This document shows positions 31,499 through 42,745 of a stretch of DNA of 64,000 nucleotides, in pieces. The stretch's first letter is position 1. The number at the start of each line of letters is the position of its first letter. The notes under the pieces are model-generated. The model ran no database searches. It was not told where the DNA came from and saw nothing but the letters and a program-made list of their open reading frames with translations. Source of the stretch: Daucus carota subsp. sativus (lineage: Eukaryota; Streptophyta; Magnoliopsida; Apiales; Apiaceae); NCBI RefSeq assembly GCF_001625215.2, contig NC_030384.2, forward strand, positions 43,806,390 through 43,870,389, in the 5' to 3' direction. A program made the position numbers and the translations under genes.

Positions 31499-32685
31499 AT
31501 GCCGGCTGGACATGGACTGAGGTCGAGGACCCGAGACTCGTTCTCTCGGGCATTCAGGAAGAAGGGTACGATCCATCTATCCACGTACCTCAGGACTTAC
31601 CACATCGGCGATTACGTCGATATTAAGGTCAATGGTGCTATCCACAAGGGTATGCCCCACAAGTTCTACCATGGCCGCACTGGTCAGGTCTGGAATGTCA
31701 CCAAGCGTGCTATTGGTGTTGAAATCAACAAACAGGTCCTCATTTTTCGCTCTATTATGTTCATTTTCGTTTCTAGTGTTGTGTCTTGTTTGTCGAGTAT
31801 CATTTTGTTTTGTTGTGTTTTTTGGTTGATAATTGTATGTATTTAGTTGAATGTTGCGATTTTGTTTTGTTGATAGATTTTGTTAGGGGGAATGGAATAT
31901 GAGATTTTACGAATTGTCTTCGATATCTGAGATCCTTTTAAGTAATAAAGTCGTGTTTTGCAATTGAATTGAATTGAGATTGCGAGTTGTGGAATGTTCA
32001 CTGATCTTATTTTGCAAGAGTATTGCTCTGTAGATAAACGCGGCTTTGTGTGCCATGTAGTGTTTTGTTAAACTCTTGTAAACAATTACTACAGCTGGCA
32101 GTGTCATTAGCTCTTCACTGTTTATCGAAATTTTAGTGTCTTCATAATAATCTGTGTATGCACCTCAAGTTGGTTTGTAGTTTGTACTTAAGCTGAGTAG
32201 ATTATGTTCGTTTTCTTTCACAATAATTGTCTATGTTTAGCTTATTAGATGTGTTGGCAGTATCTCTTGTTCCTTTGTACTGTTACTGCATTAATTTTAA
32301 TACATAAATTTGCTTGTCGGATTTGTTTGGCTGCAAATCAGGTTTAGGAACTATAATTGATATTATGTGTGTTTATAGTTGCTTGTCTGGTTTTGTTATG
32401 TTAAACTACTTGGTGTTTGAATTACAGGTAGGAAACAGGATCATCCGAAAGAGGATTCATGTCCGTATTGAGCATGTTATGCCTTCCAGATGCACCGAGG
32501 AAGTCAAGCTAAGGAAGAAGAAGAATGATCAGTTGAAGGCTGAGGCCAAGGCCAGAGGTGAAGTTATTAGTACCAAGAGGCAGCCTGAGGGTCCGAAGCC
32601 TGGTTTCATGGTTGAAGGAGCTACATTGGAGACGGTCACTCCTATTCCTTATGATGTGGTTAATGATCTCAAAGGAGGATATTAA
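31499..32685 (+). CDS. RPL21: 60S ribosomal protein eL21
   Basis: Two exons, 31499-31735 and 32428-32685, join at a phase-0 GT-AG intron of 692 bp between ...INKQ and VGNRIIRKR, giving 164 residues, the usual plant length. Recognisable stretches: [73 protein letters not shown] and the Lys/Arg-rich tail to [14 protein letters not shown]. The protein is a structural component of the large cytosolic ribosomal subunit. The T-rich intron follows an early donor, as is common for plant ribosomal protein genes. This is the only coding copy in the window; the duplicated unit 1 has just the promoter. Confidence 0.97.
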
Positions 32686-33606
32686 GTTGTTTTGTTTTCT
32701 GGATCATATCTAGTCGCTTCGTTTAATGATTCATGGAACTTATTAAGTCTTTGATAGCTGTTTGTTTAGACAAAATGTTATATTTTGCAATCTTAATATT
32801 GAAGACATGTTTTTTGCCATTTTGCACTATTAAAGCTATTTGGATGCGGACCAGTGAATCTGTTTATTTTAGTGTTTCTGGGTTTGTTTATTCACCATAT
32901 GCAATTATGTACCAGGTATTAAAAGAGGAAATCATGTTGCTGTAATTGTTAATGTTCTACCATTATGATCTTTTTTACTAGGCTTGCAATAAGCTTTATA
33001 AATGCTAAGAATAGTTCTATGCATATTAGACTATTAGTACAGGAATCTGTTTAATTTTGCATTCTCTATGGCCAAGGTAACTGTTAGTAAAATGTGCCTG
33101 TCAGATTTCTCATGTGATATAGGCATGGAATATAGAATAATTCGGCGATTGGCATGAAATATTGAATAATTTGGCGATTGGCATGAAAGTTGTTTTGGTT
33201 TCAATCCTAAATTCCGAGGAAGGAAACTTTGTTCAAGCAGAGGACCCTTGACATTATAAACCAACCCCTTTCTGATCTTAAATTTAAAACAGGTTGGAAT
33301 CTCTTCAGAGGCCAAGTGTTTTGTGCCTGTAGCATTGTAGCATTGTTTTTCACCTTCCTTGAAAAGCTTGATAGAAAAATTGGAAACAAGGCGAATAATA
33401 CAGAGAACCAGAAAACAAAAGATGAATATGGCTAATTCAATTTGGATTGATGTGGAAATATTAAACAAATAACGTTGTAAAATCTTGACAACAAAAAAGT
33501 TGTAAAATTTACTCAAATCCAATGCAAATTCCTATATACAAGGTCAGGCTGTTGTTATCCATTGTCTCTGTCAGGGTTCGATGTGAATCATATCAATATT
33601 GCATAA
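32686..33606. other. 3' flank of RPL21
   Basis: 3' UTR and spacer, T-rich at first. A short direct repeat ttcggcgattggcatgaaat / ttggcgattggcatgaaag occurs at about 33141-33188. No gene seen. Confidence 0.5.
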
Positions 33607-33991
33607 GAGCAAGTCCAACAGTGTCCTAACAAGTGCCCTATAAATATAATAAAAAATAGTGTCCTAGCAATTTAGGACATCTTTTTGATACATGAACTCC
33701 AACAACATGCCTTATTTGTGTGCCCTTATTATTAAACTAATAATTTATTTGAATTAAAATTGGAGGGAAGTGAAAAAGTAAGAGGAGAGAGATGCATTGA
33801 AATGGTGGGAAGTTAATATTTTAATGAGAAAATTAGTTTAGGACATGCTTAGAAGTGCCCCAAAAATGAGGCACTTGTTGGATGTCCTAGTGGTTTAAGG
33901 CACCACTAGGACATTGTTGGAGTACACATTTCATCCATTTGCCTTATATTTTAACTTAGGACATCCATTTAAGACATTGTTGGACTTGCTC
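33607..33991. mobile_element. Tourist-like MITE, second family
   Basis: 385 bp, with ends gagcaagtccaacagtgtcc / gacattgttggacttgctc and a TAA target duplication (33604-33606, 33992-33994). The first 13 terminal bases are shared with the copies at 17236 and 50200, but the interior (ttaggacat repeats) differs. Confidence 0.9.
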
Positions 33992-33994
33992 TAA

Positions 33995-34620
33995 ACCCTC
34001 CTAAATATGAAAAATGATAAGCACATATAAGTCAGGGATACCAATTTTTTTATAATTATATTCTTATATCTTTGAAATGGTTAATTAAGTCTCTGAAAAG
34101 TGATATCAATATGTAATATCAGTATAGCAGAAACCCTCCTAAACATGAAAAATGCAAGCATATAAAGTGGACCGGTAAATAATGCTGGAAAACCCAAATT
34201 AAGTGTTTAAATTTTCTTACAAATATTATAGTCAATTAAATAATAACAATAATATTTGAGATTCAATTTGTAAATAAATTTGGTGCTATGACATACTTCC
34301 AAAATCTGTGTATAACTTGCTCGTAATCCATTACAACAAGTTCTTTCCTAAAGTAAAATAAAAAAACAACACAAGAACACAGAGACATAATGCTACAAAT
34401 GAATACAAGTAATCATGATTTGCAGTAAATATCCCGAAATATAATTTCTATTAAATTTGTAAAATAGGAAACACACAACTCAATTTTTCAATTAAAAAAA
34501 AAGGTTTAGTGGCCTCTGTGTGCGTAAATGAGATTTAAAATCTCGAATATATAGATACACATTACACACAACACAAGCGCTGTATATTGGCGTCTCCCAT
34601 CACTCGCAGCAGTTGTGTGT
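33995..34620. other. Spacer upstream of CCR4
   Basis: AT-rich, no gene. aaccctcctaaa(t/c)atgaaaaatg occurs twice (about 33996 and 34132). Confidence 0.45.
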
Positions 34621-34940
34621 AAAACCCTAAAGCCCAATCAACTTTAATCCGCGATCTCTCTTGATTCATCACTCAACCTACACACACACATATCTCTCTC
34701 CAATCTTCAATCTCTCTCTCTCTCTCTCTCGTTCGCTGACGTCACAGCTGAATCTGCTCACACACATTTGTCAAATCTGTGATTAATTCAAGTGGTGAAC
34801 AAGGCTGGCGAGTGTTAATTCCAGGTGATGGCGGATCTGCCAGGTGTCCGTCAACGAAGTGGAGGCGATTTGATTGAGATTTTAGTTGTGTTAGGGTTTG
34901 AAAGATTTGGTGATTGTGGAGTTGAAGTTGAGGTTGAAGT
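34621..34940 (+). promoter_or_regulatory. CCR4 promoter-proximal region and leader with CT repeat
   Basis: The telo-box aaaccctaa (34622-34629) is followed by gcccaat. A pyrimidine-rich leader has a (TC)n run at about 34710-34730. No clear TATA box. The only upstream ATG before the main start is at 34828 and opens an overlapping frame (separate entry). Confidence 0.6.
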
Positions 34941-34947
34941 ATGCTGA
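34828..34947 (+). other. Upstream ORF overlapping the CCR4 start
   Basis: A 39-codon frame begins at an ATG in good context (G at -3, G at +4) and ends at a TGA (34945-34947) that overlaps the main ATG (34941) in another frame. If the transcript starts upstream of 34828, scanning ribosomes would meet this frame first and terminate past the CCR4 start, so it should repress translation. Whether it is transcribed and conserved is unknown. Confidence 0.5.
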
Positions 34948-37900
34948 CTGTGTTGAGAGTTCACCTTCCGTCCGATATTCCGATTGTTGGTTGTGAGCTT
35001 ACTCCGTATGTGTTGCTTAGGCGTCCCGATAAGTCGGTTAGCACGGATGATGTTAATGAATTTGGTCCTGTTGATGGTCATTTCTTGAGATATAAGTGGT
35101 TAGTTGTTCTCTCGCCGAATTGTATTCGGTCATTCTGTTGCTTTTGGTTTTCGTTATTATCGGTTTATTTGACTGATGTGATTTGGACTTGGGTTAATTT
35201 AATTATTAATTGAATACGTGTATATGTGTAAATTGAGATGTAAATTTAAGGTGTTTGTTTTGATATTGATTATGGTAATACTGCCTTTGCAAGTTATGCG
35301 ATATGAGGATTTAAATTTCTGGAAATGTTAAATTAAATGATTAATGATTGATTTACAAATTCTTGGATTGTGATCCCTGCCAGCGAGCATTGCTCTAGGG
35401 TCTTGTACTTGCACTTGGATGCCTTTTAATGGTCACTGGTGCTCATTTTGTGTGTTACGTTTGCAATATATGGTGATCATGCCAAAGTCGTGTATTCGTA
35501 TTGTGTATAGATTGTTTCTGTTATTGACGTATGAGCTTATTTGGAAGGCGGACAAATGCTAGCTTTGGATACATGTGGTGTAAGTTATGATTTGGAAAAA
35601 ACCTAAAGACGAAATACTGATACAGGTCATGGACCCACAACAGGATGGAAACATGTAGGACATTAGTTTCTCTATGCCCGAAAAATATCTAGTTAATTTT
35701 ACGAAGATTACGGAAAAAATTCTACTTGGCCCTCCCAACAAATATTTACTTAAAAGTACCTGCAAACTCTCTGGCTATGAAAATATTCAAAATCGCTGTT
35801 ACAAAAAAGTATTAGTTTTGTGAGATTTTCATGATTTCTTAAGATTCAGTTGCTCTGTATCTAATTATTTCTTTTGAGAAACAGTTGTCATGTTAGGAAT
35901 TTGATGCTGAGATTATTATTTTGCTACACAATTTACCATTTTTTGGATACGTAATCGTTTTACCAAGTCTAACTCCAATCACTCGATCTCTAGTATACGT
36001 TCCCCCGCTTAACCATTATGAGAGTTTACAGTCATACACTGCTTTAAATTTGATACCTAGGTAATCTATAATTTCAGGAAGATAAACATACGTTTTAATG
36101 TTTTATGTACCAAAACAGTGTGATTTTGAGTATGGTTCAGTATAACTACTATCTTCTTGAACCCTCTTATCACTTTATCATGTTACAAAATCCAGAATAA
36201 TACATATTGTATCATATATAACTGCCAAAGCCACTTGAAACTCGATTTCCAACTCCAAATAATTCATAATCAATCCTTTGAATATCTCCGCTGCAGGTAC
36301 CGAATACAAAGTGATAAGAAAGTTGCCATCTGCAGTGTACATCCGTCTGAGCAAGCAACTTTGCAGTGCATGGGATGTGTCAAGGCTAAGATTCCTGTTG
36401 GCAAGAGTTATCATTGTTCTTCTAAATGTTTTTCCGATGCGTGGCAACATCATCGTGTTCTACATGAACGTGCCGCTAGTGCTGTTAATGAAAATGGAAA
36501 TGAAGAGGAAGAACTATTTGGACGCTTTAATAGCACTGGATCTGGCGGGTTAGCTATTTCACAATCTAATTCCAGCCTGTCAAATGGTACGACTCCTCTA
36601 TATCCTGCTGCAGTTGCACAAAGGAATGGTGGGGAAACCTGGTTTGAAGTTGGATATGCTAAAACCTATACACCAACAGCTGATGATATCGGCCATGTAC
36701 TTAAGTTTGAGTGTGTTGTTGTAGATGCAGAAACAAAATTACCAGCAGGGCATGTCAACACTTTATTAACATCTCGTGTTATCCCAGCTCCATCTCCCAC
36801 TCCACGTCGCTTGATTTCGGTCAGTGGAGTTGATGTGACAGGTCATCTTGACTTAGATGGTCGTTTATCATCTTCAGGAACTTTTACTGTGCTGTCATAC
36901 AACATTTTAGCTGATGCATATGCTACAAATGAGTTATACAGTTACTGCCCTTCTTGGGCTCTTTCATGGCCATACCGTAGGCAGAATTTGTTAAGAGAAA
37001 TAGTTGGTTACCGTGCAGATATCGTTTGCCTTCAAGAGGTAAGTAATTGATATCAGGCTATTTTTGTAATTAATTTTGAAACCGAATTCTCAATATAACT
37101 TATTCTAAGTTATTATGTTGGATAAGAAGTAATTTGTATTTACATGTGGAATCTGAGTTATTGGTCATTCTTTATTTTGTTCTATAAAATAGTTGTTTAA
37201 TCTCTCTGTATATGTAACAAAATGTTTAACACAGTGTTCAAGACTTATAACTGCGTATGACGTTATGTGTTCCTAGTGAATTTTGACTAATATATTTTTT
37301 TTGTCACCTTACTCCTCAGGTTCAAAGTGACCATTTTGATGAATTTTTTCTCCCAGAGTTGGACAAACATGGATACCAAGCGCTGTTCAAAAAAAAAACG
37401 GCCGAGGTTGTGTATTAATAAATCTTTGCAATTTGCCCTTTTATCACTAACAAATTCATTGAACCACATTTTATGTATTAAATGCAGGTTTTTAGTGGCA
37501 ATGGGAATACCATTGATGGCTGTGCTACTTTTTTCCGCAGAGATAGATTTTCACATGTCAAAAAATATGAGGTATGGAAGACTTCACATCTCCTTTGATA
37601 TCGATGGAATACATAACCTAAATTGTTTATGCCTTAGGTTGAGTTTAATAAAGCTGCACAATCTTTGATCGATGCTTTGGTTCCGAATGCTCAGAGGAGA
37701 TCTGCTTTAAACCGTTTGGTCAAGGTATGCTGGTTAAAAAAATCTGTTTGCTTTGCCCATTTATTTGCTTTGTTCATGTTAATTAAAAGCAAACGTATAT
37801 TATAGGACAATGTTGCACTGATAGTGGTTCTTGAAGCCAAGTTCAGTAATCAGGGAGTTGATAATCCTGGGAAACGTCAGCTTGTCTGTGTGGTAAGTAG

Positions 37901-40332
37901 ATATTGCCTACCTTTTGTCTTCGTTGAGTCCGATACATATGTTGGTTCCTTTTTTTAGGTTTCAGATCCTTACTACTCACCTCCTTCCATCCCGTACACT
38001 TCAGATAAATGACAACCATCCAACATTGATGTTTACTGGAGTTTATTTCGATTGCATCTGTTGAACAGTCCAATATTCCAAATTTTGGTTTCTTCTATTT
38101 GACCATTTGTATTTGACACTCAGTCAGATTGCTCCCGCATCCAGTTTTATTGTATTTGACCTAAAATCTGTATTATTGTAAAAATTCCATTAAAATACTA
38201 TATGTGTGTGTGTAATTTATAATATTGTAATGTTTTTATGGTTCGGTTATGACCTATAACCAGAACAGAACCATTTAAATCTGTTTGGTTTTTTAATATT
38301 ATTCCGGTTCGGTATTATATAGTTTGGTTTTCACCGTTTCTAACTGGTTTTGGTTTCATTCTAGGTTTCTGCTCAGAGCCCTATATAGAATGATAGTTGG
38401 GTCAATAAGATGTTATTAAAAATGTCATTGGTTCTAGATGTTTCTTAGGCATTTCTTCATCATCTTTAGCTTGCCCTAGCATATTGGTCTTCACTAGTTT
38501 ACTGTGCTTACTGTGCTTATTGATATACAAGTGTCTATTTCAGCAGGTTGCATGCTACTAATAAGAGTTTTTCTCTTAACGAAACTGATTATTTGTTTTA
38601 GATACAGAAATCATTAGTTTCATAGTTCCAAAATAATATTAATTATGAGAAAATGTTATGAGGTTCTTGTCAAAAGCTTTTGGGTATAATGAAATAAAAG
38701 AAGTTCTTGCAAGCCCTAACGCTCAAGCCTCCTTGGTGCCATCTGTGCCTACTAATCTACTATATTCCTAGTGACCCTGGTGTATGATAGAACTATGTGA
38801 AAGCTTTTAATCGCATTGTAATTTTGTTTTATATAGGAGATCTGGGTATATAATACGCATATTTATGTAATTTTGTTAAGTTATTACTTTTTACTATGTT
38901 TCTGTCTGCTGTGTGCTAATCCTTATATGTCTTTTATGTGTATAACTTGTAGGCCAATACGCATGTGAATATCCACCAGGATTTGAAGGATGTCAAGATT
39001 TGGCAGGTTTTGGTTGAATCCTGTACCTGTGTTTATTAGTTTGTTGAGTTTTTCATAACCATTTTTTTCTTGCTCCTGTGCATTATCAGGTCCACACTCT
39101 CTTAAAAGGGTTGGAAAAAATAGCTGCCAGTGCTGACATCCCGATGTTGGTATGTGGGGATTTCAATTCAGTGCCCGGAAGGTGTGTTATGTGCTTGAAA
39201 ATAATTAAACTGTCACTTTAAATTTTCCCTATCTGTATCATGTAGCTATGTTACCCGGACTCGGCTGAAAGTGTCCAAACTGGATACGTGTCCGAGTGTC
39301 GGACTCGGCAATATTTTGAAAATTTCACATGTTTTTGGCCTAAAATAAGTGTCGGAGTGTCCATACCCATGTCCGAGTGTCGAGTGTCCGACACGGATAC
39401 TCGAGGCAAAATGAAGAGTCCGGGTAACGTAGTCATGTAGTATAGAGGCTAGACAATATTAAGCATCGTAATGTAACTGTTTAAAATATTTGTAACTGTT
39501 TATGGCAGTGCTCCTCATGCACTTTTGGCATTGGGAAAAGTAGATCCTATGCATCCAGAGCTGGCTGTGGACCCTCTCGGAATTTTGCGCCCTGCCAACA
39601 AGCTCTTGCATCAGCTGCCATTGGTATCTGTTGTTTCCTGCTTAGTGCTTGAAAAGTTTGTTGTTTGACCGAGTTTATGTCGTTATACATAGTTTTATCG
39701 CAGTATATATTTTTGAAAATTTTACATACTTCTGTTGCTTATATAATTTGTGTTTTATGCTTTATAATGATTAACGTTTTTTTCCAGGTCAGTGCATACT
39801 CGTCTTTTGCAAGAATTGGTGCTGGTCTCGGCTTTGAGCAGCAAAGAAGGAGGATGGATCCTAACACAAATGAGCCTTTGTTCACAAATTGCACTAGGGA
39901 TTTTATTGGCACCCTTGATTACATATTTTACTCAGGTATACCCTCCCTCCCTCTCTCTCCCTCCCTCCCTCCATACCTCTCCGTAATTTTACTTGCCAAT
40001 GGCATCTGCTTCACTCTATAAATTAACTTAAAGTTGCTGCAGCTTTTACCAGTTTCTTACACAGATCATAAGAAATCCTAGTTGTACATTGATTTTGTGG
40101 AAGGGTGCATTTCTTAACTATATGAATATATTATTTGTATAAATATGTGAACTAAATTGATGATTTATTTTTTTGGCCTTCAGCGGACTCATTGACAGTA
40201 GAGTCTTTGTTAGAGCTTTTGGATGAGGATAGCTTGAGAAAGGATACAGCACTTCCTTCTCCTGAGTGGTCCTCTGATCACATAGCACTGTTAGCTGAAT
40301 TCCGCTGCAAGCCCCGAACAAGACGTGGATGA
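34941..40332 (+). CDS. CCR4: CCR4-type poly(A) deadenylase
   Basis: Eleven exons with GT-AG introns: 34941-35098, 36297-37038, 37320-37406, 37488-37571, 37638-37724, 37806-37892, 38953-39006, 39090-39181, 39509-39623, 39788-39935 and 40184-40332. They total 1803 nt, 600 residues. The N-terminus (MLTVLRVHLPSDIPIVGCELTPYVLLRRP when read across) leads into a MYND-like Cys/His cluster (CSVHPSEQATLQCMGC, HCSSKCFSDAWQHH). The C-terminal half is an endonuclease/exonuclease/phosphatase fold: SYNILADAY, CLQEV with the metal-binding Glu300 as the last codon of exon 2, CATFFRRDRF, CGDFN at 455-459, LDYIFY and SDH with Asp583-His584. The enzyme shortens mRNA poly(A) tails as a catalytic subunit of the CCR4-NOT complex. 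As in plant CCR4-1/2 proteins, the leucine-rich repeat of yeast Ccr4 is absent. Exon ends keep frame throughout, and I see no lesion. Confidence 0.95.
39246..39432. mobile_element. hAT-type MITE in CCR4 intron 8
   Basis: 187 bp, with ends ctatgttacccggactc / gagtccgggtaacgtag and an 8-bp target duplication tcatgtag (39238-39245, 39433-39440). The interior is built from gtgtccgagtgtc words. A decayed relative is at about 44026-44205. Confidence 0.92.
39942..39973. repeat. Pyrimidine microsatellite (ccct/ctct)n
   Basis: Short run of cctccctccctctctctccc-type repeats just after the donor of CCR4 intron 10. Confidence 0.85.
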
Positions 40333-42745
40333 TGCAATGTAAGTTCTAGAGCCTTTTCAGAAATGAATATTCTTCTGCTTTATTTAGCAAATAGACATTC
40401 TTCTGTTTTTGTTTTTGTTTTTGTTTTGGGTTTGTATACCCTTCTCTCGAGCACCCAAAAATAAACAATGTATTAAATCAAATTGATCACACCATTAGTT
40501 AGAAATCATTATCAAGTCAGATTTTGAGTGGTGAGTGTATATTTTAATCCGTTGGTCCGCATGAAATGACAAGATTGATTCAGGGTCTTGCAATTACATT
40601 TTAGAATGTAGATTATTTTAGGAGCATGATATTTCAAATGATGGACACTATGTTTATTTGTTTAGAATTCTGAGAGCTTCACGCATCTTTAATATCTCAA
40701 AAGATAAATGTTGTTGTTTAGGCTCACTGTTTGTCATATTTCTCAAAATCTAACTATTACTTTTACATGTCTCATCTATATTTAAGGATTTTAGTTTTTG
40801 TCATGTAGGGGATAGACAGAATATTTGATACTTGTATGGAATTTTTATGCTCAATAGCTTGAACATGCAGGTCCGATATGAAAACGATAGAAGAATGAAG
40901 AGAACCAACTGATAAAGATAGTTCATATAAATTGTTAGAATGTGTTACATCTTCGGGTATTGATCCTTGAGTTGTTTTACTTTGTATTATGCTACCTTGC
41001 CCTGATAGAAAATCAGATGGTTTACTTTGTATTATGCCACCTTTTTCTGATAGAAACTTGTGACTTGTGAGTGTGCCTCATCCAGTTTCCAAAGTTACAA
41101 GGAATATCTCGCAGCAATAGATGCCGAGTACACATAGCACTTCCGATATCTGCTTATCATCTACAGCAGTTCATTAATTTTGTTTTGCCAGGCATTATGT
41201 AATATGGATGTCAATTGTGGACTATGAAATTGTTTGCGGTGACCTTATTTTCGTTTAAGAGTATGCTTATTGTTGCTTAAAGCAACCCCATTTTTGACTT
41301 TATATTCAAGTTCAATATGCACTTACTACTAAAGCGAGTTTTTAGGCCCTGTTTGGGGATTAGCTGTTAGCGGATTGAAATAGATGTTTTGACTAGTGGA
41401 TTGAAATAGATGTTTTGACTAGCGGATTGAATTAGCTGTTTCTCATAAAACTGTTTGGTTAATAGCTGATTGATTAGCTTTTTCTGACAAACTAAAACCT
41501 CTAACTCAAAAAAACTCCTCAAAGTAGTTTTTTCAAAATTAGCTTTTTGGGTTCAAAGCTCTATTTCAATCCGCTAACTACCAAACACTTATATTAGCGG
41601 ATTCTTGTGAGCAAATCTCTAAATCATCCCAAATCTTTAATTTTGCCCCAAAGCCATTGTAATGTTTTGCTTATTTGGTGCCTAAGACTCCGGCGACTGT
41701 ATTCTATATGCCGCAGATTTTCATAATAAAAAGTGAAGTTAATTACAGTTTGTAATTTTTAATTTTAGCTTTGTAACCTTAAATTTTGGCCCGTGTGACA
41801 GTTTGCAATTTAAATTATATAATCCCTTGTATATATTGTAATACACCCCGCTTTTCCATTGAAAATTATCGTTAATGTTACTGTCTATTTATATTTTTAT
41901 GATTTTTTCTGTCTTTATCTATAAAAAATTGAAATTGTATATTTTTCTCTTCAAGTTCGTCCAAGCTGAACAATAATTGAAGTAAAAAGTATTTCTGAAA
42001 AATATGAAAAGTGTTCATCTGGCGTGTATTTTGGTGAACTTGAAATAAAATATATATAATTTTCAATTTTTTCTAAAAATAAATAACCTAAATCTGAAAA
42101 ATAGAGTAACACAGACAGGGTCGTAAAAATACAAATAATTGACATTAACGGTAATTTTTAATAGAAAAAGAGGTTAGGATTATAAAATGCAAGGAATGAT
42201 GAAATTTAGATTACAAACAATCACACAAAAAAGTATAAATACTTATGTGTGTTTGGGCTGAAATTGAGAATTATAAATATAAAAAACTATAAAAAAAAAT
42301 CTAATTTTAAAGAAAAGAAAACGTAGACCACCTGAAATAATTTCTAATTTTAAAGGAAAGAAAACGTAGAAGAAACGTGGCTGCTTTTGACTGAAAATAA
42401 ATTTTTGCAAGATCACAAGTTCGGCGATGCTTGAAATTCAGAACCACAAGTATAACGTCTACATTTGTCCTACAAGTAAATTTGTAGTTGAGCAGAGAGA
42501 CGAGATCAAGTAAACACAGAATCAAAGCCTTGCAATACTGTTATAGTAACATTGAACATAGAACAAGGTAAAATCACTAAGAGGGATGGTTTACCCCAGA
42601 CAAACTGAATAATTTCAATATAAATATTCCATTCCCTCTGATAGCAGTATCACATCCGATGTAGAGTTGCTACATTGCGGCTTAAAAGCCTTGAAGAGAT
42701 TTCACAGACTATACAACCAACCACCATCGAGACCCTAAAGACGTT
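40333..42745. other. Spacer between convergent CCR4 and SINAT genes
   Basis: CCR4 3' UTR and flank, then a MITE at about 41344-41596. About 41745-42210 has loosely inverted ends (gtttgtaatttttaatttta... / ...aaatttagattacaaac), possibly another small element. No gene seen. Confidence 0.5.
41344..41596. mobile_element. MITE with tandem repeats near its left end
   Basis: The left side aggccctgtttgg...agcggattgaaatag is mirrored by ctatttcaatccgct..accaaaca on the right. A 31-bp unit (ggattgaaatagatgttttgactag) is repeated two to three times inside the left arm. The target duplication is unclear. Confidence 0.65.

Noticed and set aside
31736..32427. Intronic snoRNA in RPL21
   Set aside because: I looked for C/D and H/ACA box pairs and found no convincing pair with a terminal stem.
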